Numbered from the stretch's first letter, positions 9,391 to 18,748 are shown. The stretch: 64,000 nucleotides of DNA from Acetivibrio clariflavus DSM 19732 (GCF_000237085.1 NC_016627.1:2108118-2172117); one strand, 5' to 3'. Made by a program: numbers and translations. The notes: generated by a model not told the origin, from the sequence alone.

Positions 9391-10194
9391 TTATTGTTCC
9401 AGATCTTTTTCCTTCTGATAAAAAAAAGTTTGGATAGGCCTAAAATTATATTTATTATAAAATATTATCTGTTCCGTGCTTCCGACAAAAAGTATGCCTC
9501 CTACTTTTAGCGCATTGTTAAACTTCTTGTATATTTCGACTTTTGCTTCCTCAGTAAAATATATCAAAACATTTCTGCACACAATAAGATCACAATTTTT
9601 GGGATATGGGTCTGCCAGCAGGTTATGCTGTTTAAATTCAACACACCTTTTTATCTCATCCTTTATCTTATACAAATTCCCATCAAAATTAAAATACTTC
9701 TTCATATATTCAGCAGGAACATTTGCCACACTTTTTTCGGAATACTCACCTTTTTTAGCTTTTTCAAGTATATCCTTATCAATATCCGTTGCAAGTATTT
9801 TTATCTTTTCCAACGGTAAAAATTCACTCAGCAGCATAACCAAAGTATAAGGTTCATCTCCGCTTGAACACGCTGCACTCCATATCTTAAGATCTTTATT
9901 GTAATTAAGTAACATAGGAAGTATATTAGTCTTCAGTTTAATCCACTGTTCAGGATTTCTAAAAAATTCAGAGACATTAATAGTCATAAAGTTAATAAAC
10001 TCATCATACAGCTTTTTATTAACCTTTAATTCCTCAACGTATTGTGCATAACCGTTGAAGTTATTTTTACTTATAAGAGAGTCCAACCTTCTTTTCATCT
10101 GCTTTTCTTTGTATGAACTAAGGTCAATGCCCGAAATTTTATATATTTCCTTTTTAAAGCCTTCATAATCCATTGGCATGGGAGCATTCTCCAT
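9391..10194 (-). CDS. cheR: Chemotaxis protein methyltransferase CheR
   Basis: Transfers methyl groups from SAM to glutamates of chemoreceptors, setting adaptation together with CheB. The N-terminal helical CheR_N domain (about residues 8-65) has KQMKRRLDSLI. The SAM-binding domain shows IWSAACSSGDEPYTLVMLL (about 104-122), ILATDID and CDLIVCRNVLIYF, all diagnostic. At 267 residues it is the single-domain form without C-terminal TPRs. No other chemotaxis gene is nearby. Confidence 0.95.
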   Translation of the reverse strand: MENAPMPMDYEGFKKEIYKISGIDLSSYKEKQMKRRLDSLISKNNFNGYAQYVEELKVNKKLYDEFINFMTINVSEFFRNPEQWIKLKTNILPMLLNYNKDLKIWSAACSSGDEPYTLVMLLSEFLPLEKIKILATDIDKDILEKAKKGEYSEKSVANVPAEYMKKYFNFDGNLYKIKDEIKRCVEFKQHNLLADPYPKNCDLIVCRNVLIYFTEEAKVEIYKKFNNALKVGGILFVGSTEQIIFYNKYNFRPIQTFFYQKEKDLEQ

Positions 10195-10280
10195 TCTTAA
10201 TTTCTTTTTAACTATATTTTTAAATTTGTTATCACAACTTTGAATCTAAATGTATGGAATTAACATTTACAGCCATGAAA

Positions 10281-10682
10281 TTAGGATGAAAAAAACCTTT
10301 TTATCTCTAACTCCGCACTCTCTACCGAATCGGAAGCATGTATTAAATTTTCAAACCTATGAAATCCATAATCACCGCGGATGGTTCCCGGTGGGGATTC
10401 TAAGCAATTGGTTTTACCAACCAAATTCCTAACTGCAGTTACAGCATTTTCGCCGCTTATTATCATAACTACAACCGGTCCCGATGTAATATAGTTTATC
10501 ATATCCTCGAAGAAAGAATACCCCTTCACATGGGCATAATGCTCTAGTGCCAATTCCCTATCGATATTGATAATTTTCATTTGATCAATGGTAAGATTCT
10601 TTTTCTCAAACCTGGAAATGATTTCACCGATGAGTTTTCTTCTAACGGCATCCGGTTTTAAGATAACTAATGTCCTCTCCAT
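10281..10682 (-). CDS. ndk: Nucleoside diphosphate kinase
   Basis: Equilibrates NTP/NDP pools through a phospho-histidine intermediate. It starts MERTLVILKPDAVRR and carries the active-site His in LIHASDSVESAE. GPVVVMIISGENAV is the usual strand before the Kpn loop. At 133 residues it is full length. The start at 10682 is favoured over an upstream Met because AAAGGAGAG lies directly before it. Confidence 0.96.
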   Translation of the reverse strand: MERTLVILKPDAVRRKLIGEIISRFEKKNLTIDQMKIINIDRELALEHYAHVKGYSFFEDMINYITSGPVVVMIISGENAVTAVRNLVGKTNCLESPPGTIRGDYGFHRFENLIHASDSVESAELEIKRFFSS

Positions 10683-10877
10683 ATTCTCTCCTTTAACGTC
10701 ATTCAAAAAGCTAGATTTCATTTTGTGTTTGTTAAGAATTTATATTTTTGACAAGCTTTCATGCAAAAATGGCTTAAAAAACAGAAACTATAAATAAACT
10801 TAAGAAAATCATATGATTATTTTAGCATAATGCAATAAAAAAATAAAGATTAAAAAAGACCGGCTGAATTTAAAGAC

Positions 10878-10906
10878 AAAAAAACGTACAGTATGTACGT
10901 TTTTTT
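10878..10906 (-). terminator. Terminator downstream of speD
   Basis: AAAAACGTACA-GTA-TGTACGTTTTTTT is a symmetric hairpin with A/T runs, 18 bases beyond the speD stop. Confidence 0.75.
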
Positions 10907-10923
10907 GTTGATCTATTTTAAAA

Positions 10924-11298
10924 CTATAAGTTTGCAACTTTAACAGGTTCTTCGAATATACCTCGTTTCACCTCGGTTGCAGTCATATGCTCAGCATTAA
11001 AATGCTCAGTTAAGTAGTTACAAGCATCCCACGGATTTATTGTTTGACCGCATGTAAATACATCTACTGCTGCATAACCCAGTTCGGGCCATGTATGAAT
11101 TGCCAAATGTGATTCTGATATAACCACAACACCGCTTACTCCCTGCGGACTGAATTTGTGGAATGCTACTTCCCTAACTTCAGCACCAGCTTCAAGTGCG
11201 GCCTCCACCATAATTTTTTCAATTAGGCTGCGATTATTTAGAATTGACGGATCGCACCCATAAATTTCTGCCAGAATATGACGCCCCAAAGTATGCAT
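10924..11298 (-). CDS. speD: S-adenosylmethionine decarboxylase proenzyme
   Basis: Makes decarboxylated SAM for spermidine synthesis. The bacterial short (class 1b) form self-cleaves to give a pyruvoyl group. The cleavage site is Ser in [13 protein letters not shown], and the proton-donor Cys is in DVFTCG. Length (124) matches the family. The start at 11298 ([16 protein letters not shown]) follows a GGAGG-type site; the longer frame adds a hydrophobic tail not found in the family. No speE adjoins it. Confidence 0.95.
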   Translation of the reverse strand: MHTLGRHILAEIYGCDPSILNNRSLIEKIMVEAALEAGAEVREVAFHKFSPQGVSGVVVISESHLAIHTWPELGYAAVDVFTCGQTINPWDACNYLTEHFNAEHMTATEVKRGIFEEPVKVANL

Positions 11299-11680
11299 TT
11301 TTAGTTCCTCCTTCAAAATAAAAAATATCAACAACCTTTCTATTATTTTGAACTCATGTTATTGTTTTATATTAAACTTGAGCTCAATATGCAAGTTTTA
11401 ATATAGCCGATAATCGGCAAATAAGACTAATACATAAATTTTTATTAACTACATATTATTTTCAATTATTACAAGCTTTGTAATAAAGCTTTTAAAATTA
11501 CAACAGAATTCATTTTAACACGTTTACCCCAAAAGTCAATACTATTTATGTATTTTTTTATGTTTTTCAGGATTATCTCACATTTCTTTACTATTACTTC
11601 AGTTTACTTATTCTTATTTTACAGACTTAATCCTTATCACAATATAAAAATACAATAATAAATTTTAATATAAAAATATT
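11299..11680. other. Intergenic region upstream of speD
   Basis: AT-rich, no supported gene. It presumably holds the speD promoter, which I cannot pinpoint. Confidence 0.5.
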
Positions 11681-11722
11681 AAAGGAACAATTCATAATTT
11701 TATTTTATGAATCATTCCTTTA
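11681..11722 (-). terminator. Terminator of the cmk-plsC-ispH/rpsA operon
   Basis: Arms of 17 bases (11681-11697 and 11705-11721) pair fully on the minus-strand RNA if two G-U pairs are allowed; an AT-rich run with TTTTT follows. Confidence 0.7.
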
Positions 11723-11789
11723 TTTCAATTTAAAATATAAATCATGTTCAAAAATCTTTGATGTTTTTTCTTAAATACCGGTCAATCAA

Positions 11790-13844
11790 TTATTCATCCT
11801 TTTTAATAATATCGCCTAATGTAACATCCATTTCTTCTTTATGCTCTGTCGGCTCCTCAGCACTCTCACCTTCAGAATTTTCAGCTGGAGCAGAAGTATC
11901 TTCTGTAACAGGATCTATAGGTTTAACTTCTTTAATGCTAAGGCTAATTTTTTTGTTTTCCTGGTCAAATTCAATAATCTTTGCATCCACCATCATTCCG
12001 GCAGTCAGAACATCTTCAGGTTTAGCAAGCCTTTTTGTAGAAATCTGTGAAATATGAACAAGTCCGTCAATACCTTCTTCAAGCTCTACAAACGCACCAA
12101 AGGGCGCAAATCTTACAACTTTAACTTTAACAACATCTCCAACTTTATATTTCTGAGCAGCCTTATACCAAGGATTGTCTTCTGTCTTTCTATAACCTAA
12201 AGATATTTTTCCCTTTTCCTTGTCTGCATCCAAAATAGTTACCTGAACATTATCACCAACCTTTACAACTTCCGACGGATGCTTAATTTTAGACCAGGAA
12301 AGCTCTGATTTATGAATCAGTCCATCTACGCCTCCTATATCAACAAACGCACCAAAGTCTGTAAGGCTCTTAACTACACCATTATAAATTTTTCCGACTT
12401 CAACATTAGCCCAGAACTCTTTTAATTTCTTTTCCTTTTCCTCTTCCAGAATAACTCTCGCTGAACCTACAAGCTTGCGCTTTTTCTCATTGAATTCAAT
12501 AATTCTTACATTAATGGGTTTCTTTAAAAATTCGTTAAGATCTTTTACATATTTATCGCTGATTTGTGAAGCAGGAACAAAAATTCTTACACCTTTTGCA
12601 CTTGCTATAACACCGCCATTAACAACTTCTATAACAATAGCTCTAACAGGCGTCTTGTCCTCGTAAGCTTTTGCGATATCATCCCAGGCTTTTAAAGCAT
12701 CTAAATATTTTTTAGACAACAATACATTGCCTTCTCCATCATTTACCTTTTTTACATATACTTCAATTTCGTCACCGACTTTTACTTCATCTGAAATTTT
12801 AAAGTCAGGTTCGTCGGTATATTCCTCAATAGGAATTATTCCATCCGATTTATATCCAAGGTCAACAAATATTTCTTTATTATTATAACCGATGACCTTC
12901 CCGGTAACAACGTCACCATCTCTTAAAGTTACCATTGACTTTTCGAAAGCATCCGCAAAATTCATTTCAGTTTCTTGTTCATTCATATCGACCCTTTGTT
13001 TATTGTTTAAATCACTCATTTTTTTTATAACCTCCTCAATTACCCATTCCGGTGTTGACGCTCCGGCAGAAATACCTATTTTTTTTATTTTTTTTATATC
13101 TACCGGTGGCAAATCACCGGAAGTTTCAACTTTATATGTCAGAGGACAATTTCTCTTACTTATTTCATATAATTTCTGTGTATTTGAGCTGTGTTTGCCC
13201 CCTATTATTATCATCATATCCACTATTTTAGATATTTCATCAACTTCATCCTGACGCTTGCTTGTTGCACTGCAGATTGTATCATATTTTACAACATTGC
13301 CGTATTTTTTTTCAATATATTCCACTATCTCTTCCCACTTTTTTCTTGACAATGTTGTTTGAGATACGACACATATTTTGTCGTTTTTAATATCCAGCTT
13401 ATCCACGTCTGCAATGCTGTCAACTACACTTGACTTATTTTCACACCATCCGCTAATTCCTATTACCTCAGGATGATTCTTATCCCCAACTATTATAATA
13501 TCATAACCTTCCGTACACTTTTTATTTACCAGGTTATGTATCTTTTTTACATAGGGACAAGTGGCATCGTTAAGTATCAAACCTTTGTTTTTTATATCTT
13601 CATATATTTGAGGTGCAACTCCATGAGCTCTTATAACTATGTGTCGCCCCGGTATTGCATCATCAATATTGTCAATGGACTCAACACCTTTTTCTCTCAA
13701 TTGCTCTACAACCTGGTCATTATGGATTATAGGTCCATATGTATAAATCCCTGACTTTTCTTTTTCCGTCAGTTCATTAACAAGTTTTACTGCATTACTG
13801 ACTCCAAAACAAAAACCTGCTGACTTTGCAAGAATAATTTCCAA
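11790..13844 (-). CDS. ispH: IspH-ribosomal protein S1 fusion
   Basis: The N-terminal ~280 residues are HMBPP reductase, the last step of the MEP isoprenoid pathway. The three cluster cysteines are in SAGFCFGV, DATCPYVKK and TICSATSKRQ, with HGVAPQ and ISAGASTPEWVI. The remaining ~400 residues hold four S1 RNA-binding repeats (from about DVVTGKVIGYNN, TPVRAIVIEVV, KIYNGVVKSLTDFGAF and DVVKVKVVRFAPFGAF) and an acidic tail. This fusion is known in Clostridia. The start is TTG at 13844, directly after the plsC stop, with GGAGG 8 bases upstream inside plsC, so the two are tightly coupled. Confidence 0.95.
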   Translation of the reverse strand: MEIILAKSAGFCFGVSNAVKLVNELTEKEKSGIYTYGPIIHNDQVVEQLREKGVESIDNIDDAIPGRHIVIRAHGVAPQIYEDIKNKGLILNDATCPYVKKIHNLVNKKCTEGYDIIIVGDKNHPEVIGISGWCENKSSVVDSIADVDKLDIKNDKICVVSQTTLSRKKWEEIVEYIEKKYGNVVKYDTICSATSKRQDEVDEISKIVDMMIIIGGKHSSNTQKLYEISKRNCPLTYKVETSGDLPPVDIKKIKKIGISAGASTPEWVIEEVIKKMSDLNNKQRVDMNEQETEMNFADAFEKSMVTLRDGDVVTGKVIGYNNKEIFVDLGYKSDGIIPIEEYTDEPDFKISDEVKVGDEIEVYVKKVNDGEGNVLLSKKYLDALKAWDDIAKAYEDKTPVRAIVIEVVNGGVIASAKGVRIFVPASQISDKYVKDLNEFLKKPINVRIIEFNEKKRKLVGSARVILEEEKEKKLKEFWANVEVGKIYNGVVKSLTDFGAFVDIGGVDGLIHKSELSWSKIKHPSEVVKVGDNVQVTILDADKEKGKISLGYRKTEDNPWYKAAQKYKVGDVVKVKVVRFAPFGAFVELEEGIDGLVHISQISTKRLAKPEDVLTAGMMVDAKIIEFDQENKKISLSIKEVKPIDPVTEDTSAPAENSEGESAEEPTEHKEEMDVTLGDIIKKDE

Positions 13845-14435
13845 CTATTTTTCCTCCATAAGAGCATATACTTTTGACATAATGTCTTTTGCAATTTCAA
13901 CCAATTCACTATTAGTATATTTCTTATCCTTCTCCAAATCAAGTCTAAATGGCTTGCCAAATACAACTTTTATTTTACTGAAAGGTCTGTATCTTCCTGA
14001 AACAGCTACCGGAATAATCGGTGCACCAGACTTTTGTGCTATCAATGCCACTCCCGGTTTAATTCTAATCGATTTGGCATCTTTATTTTTCATCCTGGTA
14101 CCTTCAGGGAAGATACCTAAAACCTCATTATTTTCCAATATGCGCAAAGAAGTTTTTATAGCTTCTACATCACCTTTGCCTCTTTTTACCGGAAAAGCAC
14201 CCAGCCAGGTAATAAATTTGGCAAACAACGGGTTTCTAAAAAGTTCTTCCTTGGCCATATATCGTACCAGCCTCTTAATTTTGTAGCCAATAAAAAACAT
14301 ATCCAATTCGCCGTTATGATTTGCACATAAGATTAACGGCCCGGTTTCCGGTACGTTTTCCTTGCCGATTACTTCAACTCTGTAAAAAATCGCAAAAACA
14401 ATTGTCACAAATCCTCTAAAAATATTGATTAACAT
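13845..14435 (-). CDS. plsC: 1-acyl-sn-glycerol-3-phosphate acyltransferase
   Basis: Membrane-associated enzyme acylating lysophosphatidate in phospholipid synthesis. The catalytic NHNGELD (HX4D) motif is near residue 39 and FPEGTRM near 114; GKPFRLD follows. The N-terminal hydrophobic segment (about 1-20) anchors it. At 196 residues it is the short bacterial form. Its ATG overlaps the cmk stop by 7 bases. Confidence 0.93.
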   Translation of the reverse strand: MLINIFRGFVTIVFAIFYRVEVIGKENVPETGPLILCANHNGELDMFFIGYKIKRLVRYMAKEELFRNPLFAKFITWLGAFPVKRGKGDVEAIKTSLRILENNEVLGIFPEGTRMKNKDAKSIRIKPGVALIAQKSGAPIIPVAVSGRYRPFSKIKVVFGKPFRLDLEKDKKYTNSELVEIAKDIMSKVYALMEEK

Positions 14436-15109
14436 TGGTCCTCTATCAGTCCTAATATTTTATTAACTACTTCTTCTATACTCATATTAGTAGTATCCAA
14501 TTCAACAGCATCTTCAGCTTTTGCTAAAGGTGCAAAAGCCCGGCTGCTGTCATTCTTGTCACGGTATAGGATGTCATTTTTTACATCTTCTAAGGAAACA
14601 TCAGTAATACCTTTCAACAATTGTTCATTATACCTTCTTTTTGCTCTTTCTTCAATAGATGCGGTGAGAAATATTTTCAATGTTGCATTAGGAAGTACAT
14701 ATGTGCCGATATCACGGCCATCCATTACAACACTGCATTTGGAAGCTATTTCACGCTGGATTTCAACCATCTTTAATCTTACTTCCGGTACGACTGCTAC
14801 ATTAGATGCACCTATAGACACCTCAGGTGTCCTGATTAAGTTGGTTACATCTTCTCCATCTAAGTATATTCTCTGTTCTTCATCTATGTGCCTGACTTCT
14901 ATATTTATATCCTTTACTAATTTTGATAATTTTTCTTCATCACGTGTATCTATATTCTGTCTAATGGCTTTTAGAGCTACAGCTCTGTACATAGCCCCGG
15001 TATCTAAATACACAATTTTCAGTTTTTTTGAAATCATTTTGGCAATTGTACTTTTTCCTGCACCTGCAGGTCCGTCTATTGCAATACTAACCCTTTTGCT
15101 GCTATCCAT
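14429..15109 (-). CDS. cmk: Cytidylate kinase
   Basis: Phosphorylates CMP/dCMP with ATP. The P-loop is GPAGAGKST (residues 13-21), followed by YLDTGAMYRAVALKA. MDGRDIGTYVLPNA is the CMP-binding region and YRDKNDSSRAFAPL the lid. Length 226 is normal. An AGGAG site precedes the start. The cmk-plsC-ispH-S1 order is a recurrent clostridial arrangement. Confidence 0.96.
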   Translation of the reverse strand: MDSSKRVSIAIDGPAGAGKSTIAKMISKKLKIVYLDTGAMYRAVALKAIRQNIDTRDEEKLSKLVKDINIEVRHIDEEQRIYLDGEDVTNLIRTPEVSIGASNVAVVPEVRLKMVEIQREIASKCSVVMDGRDIGTYVLPNATLKIFLTASIEERAKRRYNEQLLKGITDVSLEDVKNDILYRDKNDSSRAFAPLAKAEDAVELDTTNMSIEEVVNKILGLIEDQC

Positions 15110-15184
15110 TCTGAAACTCCTGAATTTAAATTTATTGTAATAATAATTATGTACATAAACATTAATTGCAGTTCCGGTAAAAAA

Positions 15185-15547
15185 TTAATCACTTACTATA
15201 TCCGGTCTTAATACTTTAGCATTGTTTAAATATATATGTTTAATTTCATCATTTCTCTTATCGGTATTTATATGCATCAAAACCCGTATACATTTTTCAA
15301 GGCTTCCGGGTACCGGAATTTCATTGGTACACATTAATGCAACGCTTGTCCAACCCAGATTTCTGGCAGCAACTGCCGGAAAGGTCGCATTTAAATCATT
15401 GGTTACAGTGAAAATTATACTAATTAAGTCTTCTTCTTTCAATTTATTTTTTTCATATATTTCTGTAAGTAATTTTTCAGTTTCTCTTAGAATTTCAACT
15501 GCATCATTATTTTCGACAGTTGTAGCACCTCTAATTGCTCTAACCAT
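15185..15547 (-). CDS. aroH: Chorismate mutase, AroH type
   Basis: Converts chorismate to prephenate for Phe/Tyr synthesis. It belongs to the trimeric AroH class: MVRAIRGATTVENNDA at the start, VTNDLNATFPAVAARN in the middle and PVPGSLEKCIRVLMH near the active-site Arg. Start at 15547 is chosen because GGAGG is 8 bases upstream; the earlier ATG is too close. No other aromatic gene adjoins it. Confidence 0.93.
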   Translation of the reverse strand: MVRAIRGATTVENNDAVEILRETEKLLTEIYEKNKLKEEDLISIIFTVTNDLNATFPAVAARNLGWTSVALMCTNEIPVPGSLEKCIRVLMHINTDKRNDEIKHIYLNNAKVLRPDIVSD

Positions 15548-15577
15548 AGTCATTTCCTCCCGTTATACCATACTACA

Positions 15578-16024
15578 CTATACAACTCTATGGCCAAGTC
15601 CTATAGATACTTCATTCAAATGAAGCAAACCAATTCCAAAAAATATAGCTACACTAATATGATTCTTATATCTTGCTATACCAATTTTTCCTCCAACATT
15701 CAGTCCGATTGCCTTGGGCATTATCTGGGACAGAGCTTCTCTTGTAGCACCTGCAACTGCACCTTCCTCAGTATGACTTTCGGTAATAACGCCCTCTCTT
15801 TTTGCGGAAACTACAGCTCTTTCCACTATTTTCATAACAGAGGTTATAAATTCTCCTCCATAATCAACGGCACAAGTATGTATGCCTTCTTTAAGAAAAT
15901 CGCTCTGATATGCCTTTTCCTCCTGCCTGTCGGCAGTTAAGGCAATTTTTATAGCTGCCGATGCTATCTCTTTACTTCCAAAGGATTTGTTATCGCGTGG
16001 TTCCTTACTCATATTTTTATCCAT
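15578..16024 (-). CDS. HutP-family protein (possible RNA-binding antiterminator)
   Basis: Resembles HutP, the histidine- and Mg-dependent antiterminator of the Bacillus hut operon. Shared features run from CAVDYGGEFITSVMKIVERA through REGVITESHTEEGAVAGATREAL to SIGLGHRVV. The family Mg ligands are three His; here the first (ESH) and last (GLGH) are kept but the middle one (ESHxxxH) is Gly. No hut genes are nearby, so target and ligand are unknown. The start is uncertain: ATGs at 16024, 16012 and a 40-residue longer one at 16144 are possible, none with a strong ribosome site. Confidence 0.75.
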   Translation of the reverse strand: MDKNMSKEPRDNKSFGSKEIASAAIKIALTADRQEEKAYQSDFLKEGIHTCAVDYGGEFITSVMKIVERAVVSAKREGVITESHTEEGAVAGATREALSQIMPKAIGLNVGGKIGIARYKNHISVAIFFGIGLLHLNEVSIGLGHRVV

Positions 16025-16286
16025 CCCGTATATTAGTTGTGTCATAACAAGTGATTTCAAAACTTCCTGCTGCTTCTTTCCAATACCAATCCCCAAGTTA
16101 TATTTGTAATTCAAAAACACTACTGCCTGAGAGAAAAGTATCATTTTTATTATATAAAAGTACTTATTATGCTATAAATAGAATTCTTTTTAACATGTAG
16201 ATTCCTACGTTTTTTGAAACCACCTTATATATTATATAGTAATAGTTGTTTCAAGACAATAAAAAATTATACGGTATAAGCGTAAT

Positions 16287-16796
16287 TTATTCCTTAATTG
16301 AAATACGAGTTATTTCTTCTATGTTGGAATTAACCTTAATTCTTTTTCCAACTTCCACTCCTGATAAATTTTCACTGGCTGAAATAATTTCAAGTAATGC
16401 TTCCTGATCAGTTGCGCTTCCATCGACTTCTACCACATCTCCATCTTTTACCGGAATGGTAACAAGATTTTGATTGAATACGGCAACTTCTTCTCCATTC
16501 ACCAGCAGTTTCAAATCCTCATTGCTTTCACTTGCCAAAAGTGCAATAGATATTTCACCTTCCTTGTACAAATATTCTTCCTCACCTAAAGGTCTTCCGT
16601 TGACATCATCATCCTTTACAAGGTAACTTCTTAACGAAGGGTTAAGTAATGTTCCCTGTATAAATACAATAGCAATAAACAAGCATACAAATGTAAAAAA
16701 AAGAATTTTCTCAAAGCCGAAGTTTATCAATCTCTTCGCCATAATTTCACTTCTTTTTTTTCTTTCTTTCCTGGCTCTAAATACAATAACCTTCAT
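16287..16796 (-). CDS. Membrane-anchored hypothetical protein
   Basis: About 169 residues: a basic N-terminus (RARKERKKR), one transmembrane helix (ILFFTFVCLFIAIVFI, about residues 30-45), then an extracytoplasmic domain rich in Asp/Glu and Val. I do not recognise the fold; short beta-rich repeats such as VPVKDGDVVEVDG and VGKRIKVNSN suggest a beta sandwich. The start at 16796 has GGGGGAG 9 bases upstream; a Met 24 codons before the hydrophobic helix would also work. It is flanked by the hutP-like gene and a GNAT ruin. Confidence 0.65.
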   Translation of the reverse strand: MKVIVFRARKERKKRSEIMAKRLINFGFEKILFFTFVCLFIAIVFIQGTLLNPSLRSYLVKDDDVNGRPLGEEEYLYKEGEISIALLASESNEDLKLLVNGEEVAVFNQNLVTIPVKDGDVVEVDGSATDQEALLEIISASENLSGVEVGKRIKVNSNIEEITRISIKE

Positions 16797-16959
16797 TATA
16801 ATCATCTCCCCCATATATTCCTAAGGTAATCAATATCTTCATAAGAGAAGTTTGCACCTATAATTTAATATAATCACCGCTATAGAAATATTATGCTAAA
16901 ATGACTAAAAAAATACGCTTTGAATGGTTGGTTGCACTTTTGTTTTTACTCCAAAACAT

Positions 16960-16981
16960 AAAAAAAGCCATAAACATGGCT
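16960..16981 (-). terminator. Terminator after the GNAT remnant
   Basis: On the minus strand AGCCAT-GTTT-ATGGCT is followed by TTTTTT. The shifted reading frame of the GNAT remnant runs through it, so its original stop has probably been lost. Confidence 0.7.
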
Positions 16982-16989
16982 AATGAAAT

Positions 16990-17332
16990 AAACTTATGAA
17001 CTTTTGCCATATAGTATTCATCTATATACTTATCGTCATCCTTCATAGAATTTTTTCTTACACCTTCAATCTCAAAACCCGAATTTTTTGTATAATTTTA
17101 TTGCCCTTTCGTTGTTTGTCATTACTGTCAATTCAAGTCTTGTTATTCCATTCCTTTCAGCCCATTCCATCAACTTGTTAAAAAGACTTGTTCCTATTCC
17201 CTGCCCACAATATTCTTTAAGTATTCCTGCAACTATATATGCACTATGCTTTATTCTGTTGCCCCCCCTATCCGCCGACAAAAATCCGACAATTTCCATA
17301 GAAGAAAGATAGAAAAAGATGAAAACTTTCAC
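16990..17332 (-). pseudogene. Frameshifted, N-terminally truncated GNAT acetyltransferase
   Basis: The frame from 17332 encodes the GNAT core: IVGFLSADRGG, VAGILKEYCGQGIGTSLF (acetyl-CoA loop Q/RxxGxG), TRLELTVMTNNERAIKLYKKFGF. It then stops at TGA (17074-17072). Removing one base from the four-A run at 17074-17077 restores the usual ending GFEIEGVRKNSMKDDDKYIDEYYMAKV. The N-terminal ~60 residues of a normal GNAT are also absent; a TGA lies 31 codons upstream. Family identity is clear and loss of function likely, though a sequencing slip at the homopolymer would account for the frameshift alone. Confidence 0.8.
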
Positions 17333-17393
17333 TATTTCAATTAAGGAATTTTTATGGAAGTTAAGCTTTCATTGGAACTGTAAAAAGATAATT

Positions 17394-17442
17394 TTCATTT
17401 AGCGGGCAGTGGTATCTTCATAAGCCATTGCCCGTTAAATGA
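17394..17442. repeat. 19-bp inverted repeat (hairpin) between GNAT remnant and flavoprotein gene
   Basis: Arms at 17394-17412 and 17424-17442 pair over 19 positions on the plus-strand RNA, with two G-U pairs, around an 11-base loop. No T run follows the arm on the plus strand; on the minus strand AAAATTATCTTTTT follows. It could be the terminator of the gene at 17519 or a small mobile hairpin. Confidence 0.65.
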
Positions 17443-17518
17443 AGCAACAGGCAAGATTAATGAAAAAACGAATTTGGAAGATAAAAACCTGAGCAAAACA
17501 TTTAGAAACTCAGCTTAC

Positions 17519-18748
17519 CTAGCAGCTGCTTCCGGCGAGATACCCTGTGGAAAAAGCAATGGTAAGATTAAAACCGCCGGTATAAGCATCAACATCTATA
17601 ATTTCTCCTGCAAAATAAAGCCCTTTGATCAACTTTGACTCCATTGTCGAAGGATTTATTTCATCAGTCGACACGCCGCCTGCTGTAACAATTGCTTCAT
17701 CAATCGGTCTTGACCCGTTAATTGTCAACGTAAATTTTTTTAAGATCCTGACTAAATTTCTTCTTTCCTCTTTTGTAATCTGGTTTACAAATTTATCGGG
17801 AGGAATTTCCGAAAGCCGAATAACTACTGGTATTAATTTTTTCGGAAGAAGTTCGTCTAATGCATTTTTAAATTGTTTTCTGGAAAACTTCTCAAAATCC
17901 CTTTGAATTCTTTCGTCCAGCTTTTCTTCGGTAAGAGCTGGCTTTAAATCTATTATTAAAGTAATACCCTTAAAGTCATAATCAAGGATATGCCTGCTTG
18001 CACTTAAAATTATCGGTCCCGATACACCATAATGGGTAAAAAGCATTTCTCCGAAATCGGAGTAAACTTTTTTTCCTTTTTCATTTATAAGTGTTATAGA
18101 TACATTCTTTAATGAAAGACCCTGAAGCTCGCCAACCCATTTTTCCGAGACTACCAGCGGTACAAGAGACGGACGCAGCGTGACTATGTTGTGTCCTAAC
18201 TTTTTTGCCATTTTATAACCGTCACCGGTTGATCCGGTACCCTTATACGATGCTCCGCCTGTTGCCAAAATCACAGAATCGCAATTTATCTTTTGTCGGT
18301 CTTTTAGCATTACCCCACTAACGGCACCGTTTTCTGCAATAATATCCGATACCGGCGAATTATAAAGAATTTTAACCCCAGTATCTTTCAGATATTTCAT
18401 AAGGGTATCAACCACATCTTTAGCTCTGTCGGAAACCGGAAACACCCTGCCCCCTCTTTCAACTTTCGTTTCAAGACCATATCTATGTAAAAATTCCAGC
18501 AAATCAGTATTGGAAAACGTGTAAAAAGCTGAATACAAAAAATTCCCGTTTCCGGGAATATTCTCAATCAACCCTTCAATATCGGTATTATTGGTAATAT
18601 TGCATCTGCCTTTACCCGAAATTAAAATTTTCTTTCCCAACCTGTCATTCTTTTCAAGAAGAATAACATCTTTGCCACGTTCCGCTGCCTTTCCTGCAGC
18701 AAGGATGCCCGCAGGGCCTCCACCCACAACTACAACTTTTTTACCCAT
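17519..18748 (-). CDS. HI0933/BaiN-family flavoprotein oxidoreductase
   Basis: FAD-dependent protein of the HI0933-like family; physiological substrate unknown for most members. The dinucleotide fold is VVVGGGPAGILAAGKAAERG (residues 5-24), then LEKNDRLGKKILISGKGRCN, the family signature. ILATGGASYKGTGSTGDGY and, at the C-terminus, GLYFAGEIIDVDAYTGGFN complete the FAD site. The 409 residues are standard. It is third in a same-strand run with rpiR-like and histidine-phosphatase genes. Confidence 0.9.
   Translation of the reverse strand: MGKKVVVVGGGPAGILAAGKAAERGKDVILLEKNDRLGKKILISGKGRCNITNNTDIEGLIENIPGNGNFLYSAFYTFSNTDLLEFLHRYGLETKVERGGRVFPVSDRAKDVVDTLMKYLKDTGVKILYNSPVSDIIAENGAVSGVMLKDRQKINCDSVILATGGASYKGTGSTGDGYKMAKKLGHNIVTLRPSLVPLVVSEKWVGELQGLSLKNVSITLINEKGKKVYSDFGEMLFTHYGVSGPIILSASRHILDYDFKGITLIIDLKPALTEEKLDERIQRDFEKFSRKQFKNALDELLPKKLIPVVIRLSEIPPDKFVNQITKEERRNLVRILKKFTLTINGSRPIDEAIVTAGGVSTDEINPSTMESKLIKGLYFAGEIIDVDAYTGGFNLTIAFSTGYLAGSSC

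Noticed and set aside
17072-17332. 86-codon frame as a complete small acetyltransferase
   Set aside because: It lacks the N-terminal part of the GNAT fold and its C-terminal end continues in the next frame.
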